Below are positions 22,850 to 34,679 of a stretch of DNA of 64,000 bases, piece by piece. The DNA is from Berberis thunbergii (taxonomy: Eukaryota; Streptophyta; Magnoliopsida; Ranunculales; Berberidaceae): positions 62,001 to 126,000 of the forward strand of contig QNQO01000551.1 of the NCBI GenBank assembly GCA_003290165.1, read 5' to 3'. A model generated the notes under the pieces. That model saw only the letters and a program-made list of their open reading frames with translations, searched no databases and had not been told where the DNA came from. A program made the position numbers and the translations under genes. Positions within the stretch are counted from its first letter, which is position 1. Each line of letters starts with the position of its first letter.

Positions 22850-22996
22850 GGGTGCGATCATACCTAATGCACCGAATTCCATCAGAATTCTACAGTTAAG
22901 CGTGCTTGGTGAGAGTAATATTAGGATGGCTGACCTTTTAAAAAATCCTCGTGATACGCTCCTCACCCTTTTCGCTTTCCAAAAAAAAAACAAAAA
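22850..22996 (+). pseudogene. Retroposed 5S rRNA pseudogene
   Basis: GGGTGCGATCATACC followed by TAATGCACCG, CCATCAGAA, AGTTAAGCGTGCTTGG, GAGAGTA, AGGATGG, TGACC and TCCTCGTG follows plant 5S rRNA in order. Five bases (AGCAC) are missing after CATACC. The internal box A (AGTTAAGCGTGC) is intact and box C is degraded. 5S homology ends near 22963. It is followed by a T-rich stretch and an A-rich tail (22981-22995). The whole is bracketed by the 11-bp direct repeat GTCTCTCGTAG at 22840-22850 and 22997-23007. This is the signature of a reverse-transcribed insertion. Many differences are C-to-T or G-to-A, as expected from methylated DNA. Confidence 0.88.
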
Positions 22997-23007
22997 GGTC
23001 TCTCGTA

Positions 23008-23377
23008 GCACTATTTGAAAATCTAACACCCCTCCAATGGAATTGATTAGTTGATTCTCAGTCTCACACACCAAATTCAAGGTTTTAAATTGTAAATGTT
23101 TGGTCTTTGTTCCTCAACTGAAAAAAGGTTCATTGAACACCCTTGGCAGCAAAAACTGAGGAGATCCCATCATCTTAAATGCATACGATCACAAAATTAA
23201 GATCATATGAGCAATTTATGGGATATTAAAAACGTAAAATAGCTTTAATAATTAGTGGATTATAGTTTTTATAATTTATTTGGTTTTTATTCAGCTGCGA
23301 ATTTACATGGCACTAGGATTCTTATACTACGGTATTGAGAGATTATACATTTGATATGTTCTGCATAATGGGGGTCT
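23008..23377. other. AT-rich spacer
   Basis: Nothing recognised. Confidence 0.4.
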
Positions 23378-23573
23378 ATCTCTAGAATGATAGATGGTGA
23401 TGGGTCGGTCTGGCTCTCTAGAATTAGGGCACCACAGCTTTGTTAGAGAGCCAGACCAACAACGCTAGGCCCGCCCATTACTATCCATCATCCTAGAGAT
23501 GCTAAAAATGGGTACATCTCTAGGACGATGGATAATGATGGACCGACCTGACTCTCTAGAATTAGAGCACCAA
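23378..23573. mobile_element. Inverted-repeat MITE plus half copy
   Basis: The hairpin 23378-23500 pairs ATCTCTAGAATGATAGATGG with CCATCATCCTAGAGAT, and GTCTGGCTCTCTA with TAGAGAGCCAGAC. A direct half copy of the left arm follows at 23516-23573 (ATCTCTAGGACGATGGATAA). Confidence 0.65.
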
Positions 23574-24026
23574 CACTTGATGTTAACTATGCTTATGAGC
23601 CCCATTTGATAATGAAAGTTTTCTTGGATGACTGAAGCTCTATTGGATGACAAAGGAGTGATTTTAGTGGATTTGTGTGAGTAAGATTAGCATATACGAA
23701 GAACTGTGAATGACAAGGACAATCTTCACCATGCAATCAAATGCTACAAATTAGTCTATGTTACAGTCTCATGTTTAGTTACAATAGTATCTTTAACAAG
23801 CACAAAATGAAAAATGAAAAATAAATTGATGTGTAATTTGAAATCGTAAGAACCAGACCGTTCCAAACGATTCGAATTAGGTTCGGCCCCCATGTTCAAA
23901 ATGAGAGAATCCGGACAGACCAGATTCGTTAAATTTAAACGGTTTGAGTTAGGTTCCTTAAAATTAAAAATCGATCTAGACCGTGCTTACCCCAAACGGT
24001 CATTGCAAAATTTTATCCCATTCACA

Positions 24027-24314
24027 GTGACCGTTGCGTTTTGATAGAAAGCAAACTGTCCAAAATTTGATTTTTTTGAATTTGAATATTTTTTTAATTC
24101 CTATGGGTTTGATACACTATTGACATATTTAATTTATTGCTAAATCTAACTTTTGACCTTCTCAAATTGGAGTGTTCCAAACTGGGGTTTTGAAAAAAAA
24201 AATCAAATATGCAAATAGTGTATCAACCCCATAGGATTTGGAAAAAAAAAATTTGAAATACAAAAAATCACAAATTTGGACAGAGTCTGTTTTCTCTCCA
24301 AACGCAACGGTCAC
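24027..24314. mobile_element. Foldback MITE, GTGACCG family (copy 2)
   Basis: 288-bp hairpin with inverted termini GTGACCGTTGCGTTT and AAACGCAACGGTCAC. Inside, TATGGGTTTGATACACTATT pairs with AATAGTGTATCAACCCCATA. Confidence 0.75.
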
Positions 24315-24745
24315 AACCAAAATTTGGATTCTTTGAATTTGAATTTTTTTTTTCAATTCCTATGGGTTTGATACACTATTGACATATTTGATGTATTGTT
24401 AAACTCCAATTTGTAACACTACAACTTGAGAATGTTAAAAGTAAAATTTTGTAATAAATAAAATATGTCAATAATGTATCAAATCCATAGAAACTGAAAA
24501 AATGGGAAAAAAAATCAAATTCAAAAAATCATGAACTGAGTCTGTTTTTTGTCCAAACGTAGTGATCACTACAAATATGGTTATCCCATACGTAGTGACC
24601 CCTGTGTTTGGACAGAAAACAAACTATGTCCAAAATTTGGATTTTTTTAATTTGAATATTTTTTTTCAATTCCTATGGGTTTTGATACACTATTGGTATA
24701 TTTGATTTATTGTAAAATCTCACTTTTGACATTCTTAAGTTTGCA
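24311..24745. mobile_element. Foldback MITE, GTGACCG family (copies 3 and partial 4)
   Basis: A third hairpin (24311-24575) shares its left end with copy 2. A fourth copy (24591-24745) is truncated after its left arm. Both carry CCTATGGGTTTGATACACTA-type motifs and GTCCAAA ends. Confidence 0.65.
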
Positions 24746-24749
24746 AAAC

Positions 24750-25518
24750 CCATAATAATATTTTAGTTTTTCTCGAAGAATTTTGTTTTTTACTGCTTTT
24801 ATTTATTTAATTCTTAAGCAACTAAATTGTTTGATTATAAAAGTTTAATACAAATGCACATTGAAGTCCATATAAAAGTTCTTTTATTTATTCAGTAACT
24901 TAACCAGATGCATTTTGGTTTTAATTTATAGTCTGGCAGTGTCATAGGCATGGGTAATGCGTAATTAATCAAATTGCAAGTTACATTGAACGAGAGTTTC
25001 ACCATGATATATGTTGTGAAGGGTGAGGTTATTATGGAGGGTGGTGTGGAGGTGAGGAGCATGTGGGGATTATTAGAAAAAATAATTGGTTGAGTGCAAA
25101 TAGTGAAGGGACATATGCAAATACAGAAAGGGGATATATTGTAAAAGCGCTGTTGATGAGTTTTTCATTTAACCAAGGCAAAAACTTTCCTTCTCTGCCT
25201 TTCCCAGCCTCAAACCAACCATGCATGTGATTTATTAAATTTTTTTTTTCTAATTAACATTGCAACTCCTCCAAGTGTTGCAGCTGAGGAGACTAACCTT
25301 TGGGTTGTTGATTACAATTGTTGCTTTGATGACATTTTAGCATTCTGGGTATCGATATGCTCAATTGTTAGAAGGCAATAACAATGATAGTAGCAAGGAG
25401 GAATGATGAAGCTAATCCACCAACTACAATGACTCCCTACCAACAACAACTACCGTCGACCACAACTCAATGACACAATGATGTTGGGGAGGCTCTGAAT
25501 GTTGTTTTATGGTAACTT
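24750..25518. other. Intergenic spacer
   Basis: No gene or element end recognised. Confidence 0.4.
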
Positions 25519-25626
25519 TAGGGAGTCTTGTTTAAGGGAGCCATTTTTTTTTTCATTCTCTTTAAAACACAATCACATATATCATTTGTAGAAGGGGTAG
25601 ACACGGGACACAAACAAGACTCCCTA
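25519..25626. mobile_element. CTAGGGA-family MITE (copy 1)
   Basis: Perfect 15-bp inverted termini TAGGGAGTCTTGTTT and AAACAAGACTCCCTA. The internal CTTTAAAACACAA...AGAAGGGGTAGA signature is shared with copies at 33263, 35314 and 37106. Confidence 0.75.
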
Positions 25627-25966
25627 GACTTACTCATGTCATTTTAGCTAAGATCGAGTGCAACTCTTTTTGGTTTGTACCAACAATGGGCCTAATCTTG
25701 AGGTCCTTAAGGCATTATTACAACTTTACAACTTAATTATTCTTGCACCATCACCACTCCCAAAGAATCACAAAGCTACCATTCTCTTTGGTTCCCAATT
25801 TCAGGGTCTACTCTAGGGATATGCAACTTTATTTTGTGTATATTGAGGATCAATGTATTCACTTGTTGCAAACTTTACAAAGAGAAGAAGGAAACGAGGA
25901 AGGAAAGTAACTTCAAAGAGGAATAAAGAGGAGGACACAATTGTTGGGACATCACCACGATCACAA

Positions 25967-26701
25967 TGTTGCGCCTCACGAAAGCATAACAGATTGCGGA
26001 ACACAATTGATAGTTGCAATAGAAAGTAATAAATCCAAATTATAAACAAGGCAATGTAAAGTAAATGGAAATGAATAAAACACGTACCGCACACAATAAT
26101 TTAATGTGGTTCGGCAAGTTTGCCTACGTTCACGGGCAAAGAGAATAGCTTTACTAATGAGATTGAGGAGTACAAATGGAGGGAGAGGGAGCTACACAAC
26201 GTCAAGGACGTTACAAATACACACACGTGTCTAAGTGACACCACAGAGAAACGCAGGGTGCGTTTATCCTTCACAAACAAAAGAAAAACCTCTTTTCTCT
26301 TTGTTTCTCTCTCCTCTCTTTCTCTCCTTCCTCACAAATAACACAAACAGAGGGTTTGAGAAACCCTAAGTTTCTCTCACAATCTCTCAATCTCTCAATC
26401 TCTTGATCTCTCTCAATGGAAGAAGATGTCCTTCTGAAGAGGAGGGGTTCCTTTTTTATAGCCGCTTGAGGGGGTCGAGGGTGGCTGTGATGGAGGGTTC
26501 CATCACCTTCCACCAACTTCTTCTTCTTCCTCCAGCTGTCTTGAAGGTTCCAACTCAGATCCAGCTTCCACAACTCAAATCCAGCTCATATGGGTTGTCC
26601 TCCATGCCGACATGCCGCAAGCCATTGCCGACAAGCCGTCTTTGAGCGTGTTCACAGGTACTTTTCGTATTCTCTGTTCTTCCCTGTTTCCAATTTCAAC
26701 A
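25967..26701 (-). repeat. Copia 3' LTR
   Basis: 735 bp. It differs from the 5' LTR by scattered substitutions and small indels, so the insertion is not very recent. Confidence 0.93.
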
Positions 26702-26784
26702 AATCTCCACCTCGGTGAAGATTTCACAAATCTGAGCCGATTACACAAGCAATATCCGTCTTTGCCCTTCACAACCCCAAAGGG

Positions 26785-29700
26785 GTTCAACACACACGAA
26801 GGATGTTGATCAAGTCCAAACAATGTTGGAACTTGACCCCAGAAACTATCTTTGTCAACATATCAGCAGGATTCTCCTTGGTGTCAATCTTTTTTAATAA
26901 GATGTCACCTTCTTCTATGATTTCTCGCACAAAGTGAAAATGAAAATCAATGTGATTCGTACGTGCATGATGAACTTGATTCTTCGCCAAATAAATGACA
27001 CTCATACTGTCACAAAAGACATCTAAATGGTCTTGTATTACACCCAAGTCATCAAACAACCCTTGAAGCCAAATTGATTCCTTAAAGGCTTCTGTAACTG
27101 CCATATACTCAGCTTCAGTTGTAGACAATGCAACTGTAGATTGCAACGTAGATCTCCAACTTACTAGTCCTTTAGCAAGAGTAAAGATATAACCAGTAGT
27201 TGATCGTCGCTTATCCAGATCTCCTGCATAATCTGAATCCACATAACCAACACAATGTTGACCATTACACACATCCTTCTCAAATAGTAAACCAACATCT
27301 ACTGTACCCAGGATGTACCATAGAATCCATTTCACCGCTTGCCAGTGTCCTTTGCCTGGATCATGCATGTACCGACTTACCATACTGACTGCCTGTGAAA
27401 TGTCGGGCCTCGTACACACCATTGCATACATTAAGGTTCCCACTGCATTTGCATATGGCACTTGAGCCATATACTCTCGTTCCTTATCAGTGCTAGGAGA
27501 CATAGAAGCTGAAAGCTTGAAGTGAGGGGCAAGAGGTGTACTAACCGATTTTGTGTTGTCGTTCATCCCAAATCATTGTAACACCTTCTTCAAATATGCT
27601 TGTTGTGACAAGCTCACAATTCCCTTTACCGTGTCTCTTCGAATTTCCATGCCAAGGATCTTCTTAGCTTCACCAAGATCCTTCATTTCAAACTGAGTTC
27701 TCATCTGGCATTTCAATTTATCAATCTCATACTTGCTCTTGGAGGCTATAAGCATATCATCTACATATAAGAGCAAATATATAAAGGAACCGTCACGAAG
27801 CTTACGGAAGTAGACACAATGATCATAAGGGCTTCGAGTGTACTTCTGCCCTAGCATAAACTGATCAAACCGCTTGTACCACTGTCTTGGAGACTGCTTC
27901 AACCCGTACAAGGACTTGTTCAATTTACACACACAATCTTCTTTCTCTGCAACCTTATACCCATTTGGCTGAGTCATATAGATCTCCTCTTTTAATTCTC
28001 CATGTAAAAACGCAGTTTTTACATCTAATTGAGCTAACTCAATATCAAATTGTGCAACCAAGGCTAGCAAAATTCGAATGGAAGAGTGTTTCACAACTGA
28101 AGAAAAGACTTCATCGTAGTCTGTACCTTCCTTCTGAGCATAACCTTTCGCAGCTAACCTTGCCTTAAAGCGCACACCATTACTAGGAGATCCTTCTTTC
28201 TTTGTGTATACCCATTTGCACCCAATAGCTTTCTTACCTTTCGGTAAGCTACACATTCCCATGTTTCATTCTTATGAAGAGATTGCATCTCTTCATCCAT
28301 TTTCTTCTTCCACTGTTCACAGTCGGTACTTTGAATTGCTTCTTTATAGGTAGAAGGTATTTCATCCTCAACTACTGGAAGTGCATAGGCAACACTGTCA
28401 CTAACCCTTTGAGGACGTTTTACATTCCTCTTTGGTCTACTTGTTGCAATTGACTCTTGAATTGGAGTCTCTAAAACGTCATCAATTGTATCTACCGCAG
28501 TCTCACTATTTGTGTCTTCATCTGCACCCACTGTGGAATCAGTAGGTACTACATCTGTAGATACAGGACTAGCTGGAACACGTAGAGTAGCATCAATCTC
28601 CACCTGCTGCGAATTCTCTATGGTCGAACTCTCCACCTGCTGAGAGTTCTTTGGCTTCAGCATAGAAGCCTCATCAAAAGTCACATCCCTGCTAATAACA
28701 ATCTTCCTGGATTCAGGAACCCACAACTCATCGCCTTTTACACCATCCACGAAACCTAAGAAAATAACTTTCTTGGCTCGAGGATCTAACTTACCTTCTT
28801 GAACATGAAAGTAAGCAGGACAACCAAAGATATGTAATCTATCATAATCATTAGCAGGATTTCCAGACCATACCTCCATAGGAGTTTTTCCATCAATCGC
28901 AGCCGCATGCAACCTGTTGATGAGATGGCACGCATATGTCACAGCCTTAGCCCAAAACGCTTTGCCCAATCCAGTATTGGACAACATACAACGAACCTTC
29001 TCCAACAATGTATGGTTCATGCGTTCTGCCACCCCATTCTGTTGCGGAGTATCTCTAACCGTGAAGTGTCTGACAATTCCCTCATCCTGACATACTTGCA
29101 AGAACAGATCAGCTTTGTATTCACCTCCATTATCTGAACGAAGCCTTTTGATCTTTCTGCCAGTCTGAGTTTCAATCATTTTTTCCACTTCAGGAACACA
29201 TTCAAGACTTCATTTTTATGCTTCATGGTGTACATCCACACACGTCTTGAATAATCATTTACAAAAGTGGCGAAATAGCGCATGCCTCCCAATGATGCTT
29301 GCTTGGCAGGTCTCCAAATGTCCGAGTGAACATAATCAAGAGTCCCACGAGTACGGTGGATAGCGGTGCCAAACTTGACTCTTATTTTCTTGCCCATTAC
29401 ACAATGTTCACAGAATTCTAACTTGCAGGTTTTAGCACCTTTCAGCAAACCTTGTTTCACCAGAGTTTGCATACTCTTCATACCAACATGCCCTAAACGC
29501 ATGTGCCACAATCTGGTCTTATCACAAGAAGTACTTGCAGACTCAGTAACTGCAACTTCTCCCGTAATTGTATTCCCGGTCAAGAAATACAAATTACCTC
29601 TTTTGATTGCCTTCATCACCACCATTGCACCAGACACAACCTTGAGAACACCATCTGACATGGTTATCTTGTAACCTTTGGTATCCAAGGAACCCACTGA

Positions 29701-30831
29701 GATGAGATTTTTTTTCAAAGCAGGAACATACCTTACTTCTTTCAAATCCCGAACTATACCCTCAAACATCTTCAGCCGAATTGTACCTATCCCTTCTGTT
29801 TTGCATGTCTGATCATTACCCATCAAAACAATTCCACCACCTAGCCTTTTAAAGCTAGAAAACCAGTCCCTATGGGGACACATATGATAAGTGCAACCCG
29901 AATCCACAATCCACTCGTCAGTGGAACACATCAATGCTGATATAGACAGGGAATACTCATCAGAATCTTCATCACCACGCTCGGCAACATTCACATTGGT
30001 GCGTTTCTTCCCTTTCTCTTTGGCTTTTATTTTCAGACAATCTTTTACCCAATGCCCTTTCTGATGACAGTAAGCGCATTCATTTATCGCCGGAGCCTTT
30101 GACCCACTTCTCGATTTGGATAGAGATTTATCTCTGTTACCACCAGATTTTCTCCTTTTTGATCTTCCCCTCATAGTCAATGCTTCAGACGCTGCATCCC
30201 TATGGATTTTAAGGTCCATCTTCCTGTACTCATAATTGAGCAGCGCTGTAGCAATCTCATCATAATTTAATGATTCTTTTCCGTTTAACAAAGTTGTAAC
30301 GAGATGCTCATATTCTTCTGGAAGGGAATTCAAAAGACACAAAGCCTTATAATTCTCTGGAACAATTTCTTCTAAATTCAATAGGTCGGCAATTAGCCTA
30401 TTGAATTCATCCAGATGCTCAGACAAAGTAATACATTGTCTCATATTCATCCGGAAAAATTGTTTTATGAGGAAGAGTTTATTTTGAATACTCTTCGTCA
30501 TGTACTTGTCTTCCAACTTTTTTCACAATGCTTTAGCGGAGGTTTCCTTCATGAAGAAGTATTTTTGTTCATTCGCTAAACATAGTCGGATAGACCCACA
30601 CGCTTGCCGATTCAATTTGTTCCAATCTTCTTCTCCTATGGCGTCCGGCTTATCACCCATACCATTCTCTAAATTCTGTTGTGCAAGCACATCCAATACT
30701 TCATATTGCCACATGCCGAAGTGGTTCTTGCCATTAAACTTTTCGACATCAAACTTACCGACTGTAGTGGTAATCATCTTCGAACTGGAACCTGAACTTG
30801 ATGTCTCTGTCATGTTCCTCAATACTTTCAT
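26785..30831 (-). pseudogene. Copia gag-pol polyprotein, broken
   Basis: Nearly complete gag-pol with few lesions. From 30831 downward: gag (start MKVLRNMTETSSS; retrotransposon-gag domain); zinc knuckle CAYCHQKGHWVKDC near 30080-30040; protease WIVDSGCTYHM near 29900; GAG-pre-integrase LWHMRLGHVG; integrase with D...D...E (SDIW, RSDNGGEY, QQNGVAERMN); reverse transcriptase with YVDDM near 27750; RNase H with DSDYAGD, STTEAEYMA and a terminal ADMLTK. Breaks: a nonsense TGA at 30525-30523 where TGG (Trp) is expected, a frameshift near 29180, another near 28255, and a TGA at 27575-27573. Otherwise all catalytic motifs are readable. Confidence 0.93.
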
Positions 30832-30878
30832 ACAAAACTATCAATTCACACTTACACACGAACCAAGGAAATACCTTT

Positions 30879-30891
30879 GGCTCTGATACCA
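30879..30891 (-). promoter_or_regulatory. Copia primer-binding site (tRNA-iMet)
   Basis: The minus strand reads TGGTATCAGAGCC, 3 bases inside the 5' LTR, complementary to initiator tRNA-Met. Confidence 0.92.
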
Positions 30892-30894
30892 ATT

Positions 30895-31595
30895 TGTTGC
30901 GCCTCGCGAAAGCGTAATAGATTGCGGAACACAATTGATAGTTGCAATAGAAAGTAATAAATCCAAATTATAAACAAGGCAATGTAAAGTAAATGAAAAT
31001 AAATAAAACACGTACCGCACACAACAATTTAACGTGGTTTGGCAAGTTTGCCTACGTCCACGGGCAAAGAGAATAGCTTTACTAATGAGATTGAGGAGTA
31101 CGAATGGAGGGAGAGGGAGCTACACAATGTCAAGGACGTTACAAATACACACATGTGCATAAGTGACACCACGGAGAAACGCAGGGTGCGTTTATCCTTC
31201 ACAAACAAAAGAAAAACCTCTTTTCTCTTTGTTTCTCTCTCCTTCCTCACAAATAACACAAATAGAGGGTTTGAGAAACCCTAAGTTTCTCTCACAATCT
31301 CTCAATCTCTTGATCTCTCTCAATGGAAGAAGATGTCCTTCTGAAGAGGAGGGGTTCCTCTTTTATAGCCGCTTGAGGAAGTGGAGGGTAGCGGTAATGG
31401 AGAGTTCCATCACCTTCCACCAACTTCTTCTTCTTCCTCCAGCTGTCTTGAAGGTTCCAACTCAGATCCAGCTTCCACAACTCAAATCCAGCTCATATGG
31501 GTTGTCCTCCATGCCAACATGCCGACAATCCGTCTTTGAGCGTGTTCACATGTATTTTTCGTATTATCTGTTCTTCCCTGTTTCCTATTTCAACA
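30895..31595 (-). repeat. Copia 5' LTR
   Basis: 701 bp, TGTTGAAATAGG...GGCGCAACA. It matches the 3' LTR throughout, with small deletions. Confidence 0.93.
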
Positions 31596-31827
31596 CACAA
31601 CTCAAAGTGGAGGAAGTAAAAATTAACATATTGCAATAACTCAATTAATTTACTATATCATGCATGTAAGTAGATTACATTTCTAATTCAATTGATGGGT
31701 AGCTAAAACATGATACATGAGAAATATGTGCCTCGTATTACTTCTTCGTTAAATTATTTGTTTGATGAATGATGCATGTACCCAATTTAGAGAGTTTTTA
31801 CACAACCTGGTGGGATGTGCCTGGGAG

Positions 31828-32734
31828 TAGGGTTGGTAGTGGGGCGGATTTTTACGGATATCTGCCCCACCCAATCCATATGGGGCGGATTTGGATATGG
31901 ATGAATGGGTTTTCGGATGGTTTTGGATATCCAAAAAATATCCGTTTACTAATCGGGGCGGATACGGTTTTAGCCATATCCGCCTCGTAGGCCCTGCGAA
32001 TATCCGTTTATACTGCACAAACTACTATAATACCCTTATCCCTAAAGTAAGTATTAACTAAACCTAACTAAACCCTTATCCCGAAAAAAAAATAACGAAA
32101 CTTAAAAACCCTGAAATCCACTTCTCATTTCTCACAAGTCAGAGACTCACAAAGGGGTCTCCCTCTCCCGTCTCACTAACTCTCACAGCGAGCCAGCGAG
32201 GTCGAAGCGTTGTCGAAGCAGCGAGGTCGAAGGGTTGTCCCAGCGAGGTCGAAGGGTTTTCAAAGGGTTGCCGCAGGGTGGTCGAAGGGTGGTAGCAGGG
32301 TGGTCAAAGGGTGGTCGAAGTGTGGTTGCAGGGTGGTCGCAGGCAGGGTGGTCGAAGGGTGGATGTGGTGGCTCGATCTGATGGAGGATGGTGGTAGTGG
32401 CTCGATCTGATGGATGGGGGTGGCTCGATCTGATGCGATCTGATGGTGGTGGATGGCTCGATCTGATGGATGGTTTTGGGATCTAGTTGTATCTGTTTTC
32501 AATGTGTTTTTGATATTTGATTAATGATATTTGATATCTATTTCAGATATTTGAAATTACTTTAAAAAAAATCTCTTCGGGTATCTGGGGCGGGGCGGAT
32601 ATCCACCAATCCGTCCGGTTCGGGGATGGTTTTAACAAAATATGGTAAACGAATATTCGGGGCGGATTTGGATATCCGTGAATTCTAGCGGGGCGGGGAT
32701 GGATTTGTCCAAATCCACCCGGTTGCCATCCCTA
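31828..32734. mobile_element. Non-autonomous hAT-type element (907 bp)
   Basis: Ends TAGGGTTGGTAGTGGGGCGG and its inverse GGGTGGATTTGGAC...GGTTGCCATCCCTA, with subterminal GGGGCGGAT/ATCCGCC repeats. Flanks CCTGGGAG (31820-31827) and CATGGGAG (32735-32742) agree at 7 of 8 positions. The interior (about 32100-32480) holds a G-rich internal repeat (GGTGGTCGAAGG, CTCGATCTGATGG) and no transposase. Confidence 0.8.
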
Positions 32735-33262
32735 CATGGGAGCATCCACAACACGTGAAATGCTGATGTAGAAGTGTTGATGTGGTTTCAGTGACCAAAC
32801 TGCCCTTGCCTCTCTCTTTCTTCTTATATACTTTCTCTTATTCTCTGCAAACACACTTAACTCCAATCAGACACACATTGTCCATCTTCTTCCTCTTCTT
32901 CTTATCCATGTCCACATTTCATGACTTCTTCTCTTCTTCCCTTACTTTTTGATCCATTGCTTTTTTTTTGGAAAAGACATGTTTGTTTCTCTCTTGTGGA
33001 AGTGGAGATGATGAAGAAGAGACTCGCCAAGCTTATTTTCGGATAATACATGTCTAGTGGAGGGAAGGGGGTTTGTACTGCTCTTGCGATTTCAAATGCC
33101 ATTGCTAATTTCTTTGGTTAGTGTTGATTCTTCTATTTTTTTTGTAACTATCAGTTATTAATTCGGGAGGAAATTGAATTGGCAACAACTCTGTTTGGGG
33201 AGTTATGGAGGTTGGAACCATTGGCCTCGCAAAAGAAATCAATGTGGTGCAAAGGAATAATT
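32735..33262. other. Spacer with possible exon remnants
   Basis: CT-rich transcript-leader-like DNA at 32800-32940, then short coding-like stretches (for example a readable SGGKGVCTALAISNAIANFF near 33058) that I cannot assign. No intact gene. Confidence 0.35.
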
Positions 33263-33402
33263 CTAGGGAGCCCGGGTTTGCAGCCTGGGGGCGTAATTAC
33301 CCTTTTGCCCCTATTTTGTTGTGGTTATATTTAAAGAGAGGTTAAAAGGACAGGGGCAAAAATGTAAAAATGCCGCCCATGCAGCATACCCAGGCTCCCT
33401 AG
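33263..33402. mobile_element. CTAGGGA-family MITE (copy 2)
   Basis: 140 bp with inverted ends CTAGGGAGCCCGGG and CAGGCTCCCTAG. The interior corresponds, inverted, to that of the other copies. Confidence 0.6.
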
Positions 33403-34335
33403 AAGCACTCGGCGCAAAGAGATGGAGTGACTCTGATGCATGAGTGATTCAATTGTAGAACTTATACCCTCTGTGCAAGAATTTCTTAGTATGCTTGATG
33501 GGTTTTGTGCTACAAAATTCTGGTATGTGGATCGGGGGACAATTGTGGGTGATGCCGATGAAGAGAACATTGGTAAGGGTGGCGACAACCAAGAGAGGAA
33601 GAAAATTGGGGGGGGGGGGGGGGGTGTTGAGGATGCTCTCAGGCACATCCCATCAGGCTGCGTAGAATCTCTCCCCAATTTGTTAGTATAAAAAAAATTC
33701 ATAAAATGGTTTCAATTTTGACATTTAGTTTGTAATTTGTATCAAGCATTAAACTTATTTGATTGGACATCAGCATAAATAGGTTTTTCAAGCAAATAGT
33801 ACAATGGCCAAACGACAAAAGATTCTTGCAAGTAAATGCAATAAATATTAAAATCTTGACATTTTATTTACTAGTAAACACACACATGTGTCACTAACAA
33901 ATTTGAGGATTTAAAATTTGAAAATGTAATAATCATTAATTTACAATTCATATCTCCTATCCATAAAATAAAATATAATGAAATAAAATGAGAACAACGC
34001 CTAAAATTGATATTATTATTACATTTAATTGTGTTGTATTAGTAGCTAATTAAATCAATATAAATTGGCTAGAATTAAATAGGGTATTTGATGACATCAA
34101 ACCAAAGAAATTATTATAAAAAATACATATTTAATCAAAACTATAATCTAAACAAATGCCCCAAAATCGTCTTAAGGGATAACTCTTTGAGATAAAAAGA
34201 AATTATGCCAACCAAATTCAAAAGTCTCTTGATATGGTTTTTTTAAGTCAGTGATAACATCTACGAAAAGAAAAAAGGACATAGAAGGTGGTTTATAAAA
34301 GTTATGTCATTTTTAATTTTTTTTGTTGATTATTG
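33403..34335. other. AT-rich spacer with a 17-base G run
   Basis: A homopolymer of 17 G lies at 33608-33624. A coding-like stretch 33430-33690 has no recognisable family. The rest is AT-rich without genes. Confidence 0.45.
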
Positions 34336-34348
34336 TATTTTTATAGCT

Positions 34349-34666
34349 TTGTCCACGAATTGTAGCTTAGTTGGTTGGACATCCACTCTCCATGTGAGAG
34401 GTCACGGGTTCGAGACTCACCAGTTATGATTTTTTTGCTCGATTATTAGGAGCACATGTGCTCCGCCGTTGATAAGCCTTGCAAGGCGGAGGCCATGGAC
34501 TGGAGCGAAAACAAGTCTTTATGCGAGATGAAAGCGACGAGGATATTAAGTGACAACAATATGCCTTTGGGCTTGGTTTGGTTAACCCTATAGGGTTAGT
34601 CATGTAGCCTTCGGGTGTGAATTAATAAATAAATATGGTCAACGACCCAATTTTTAAAAAAAATAT
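34349..34666 (+). mobile_element. tRNA-derived SINE (318 bp)
   Basis: A tRNA-like head carries box A (AGCTTAGTTGG, near 34363) and box B (GGTTCGAGACT, near 34409). A CG-rich body (GCAAGGCGGAGGCC) and an AT-rich 3' tail ending in A8 follow. The insert is flanked by a perfect 13-bp direct repeat TATTTTTATAGCT (34336-34348 and 34667-34679). Such RNA polymerase III elements depend on LINE reverse transcriptase. The family name cannot be assigned by eye. Confidence 0.87.
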
Positions 34667-34679
34667 TATTTTTATAGCT

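Larger units (their letters stand above)
25967..31595 (-). mobile_element. Full-length Ty1/copia retrotransposon (Tork-like)
   Basis: A 5,629-bp element. The 5' LTR is 30895-31595 and the 3' LTR 25967-26701 on the minus strand, starting TGTTGAAAT and ending GGCGCAACA. The target duplication CACAA is perfect at 25962-25966 and 31596-31600. The primer-binding site TGGTATCAGAGCC lies at 30891-30879 and a purine-rich tract next to 26702. Domain order gag-protease-integrase-RT-RNase H defines copia. The gag start resembles the Tnt1/Tork lineage, a looser assignment. Confidence 0.95.

Noticed and set aside
22642..23080. Two overlapping frames on opposite strands
   Set aside because: They cross the 5S retrocopy and its flanks; the rRNA reading explains the sequence better.
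34355..34430. Possible functional tRNA gene
   Set aside because: Box A and box B are present, but the ends do not pair as an acceptor stem and a body plus target duplication follow, so it is a SINE head.
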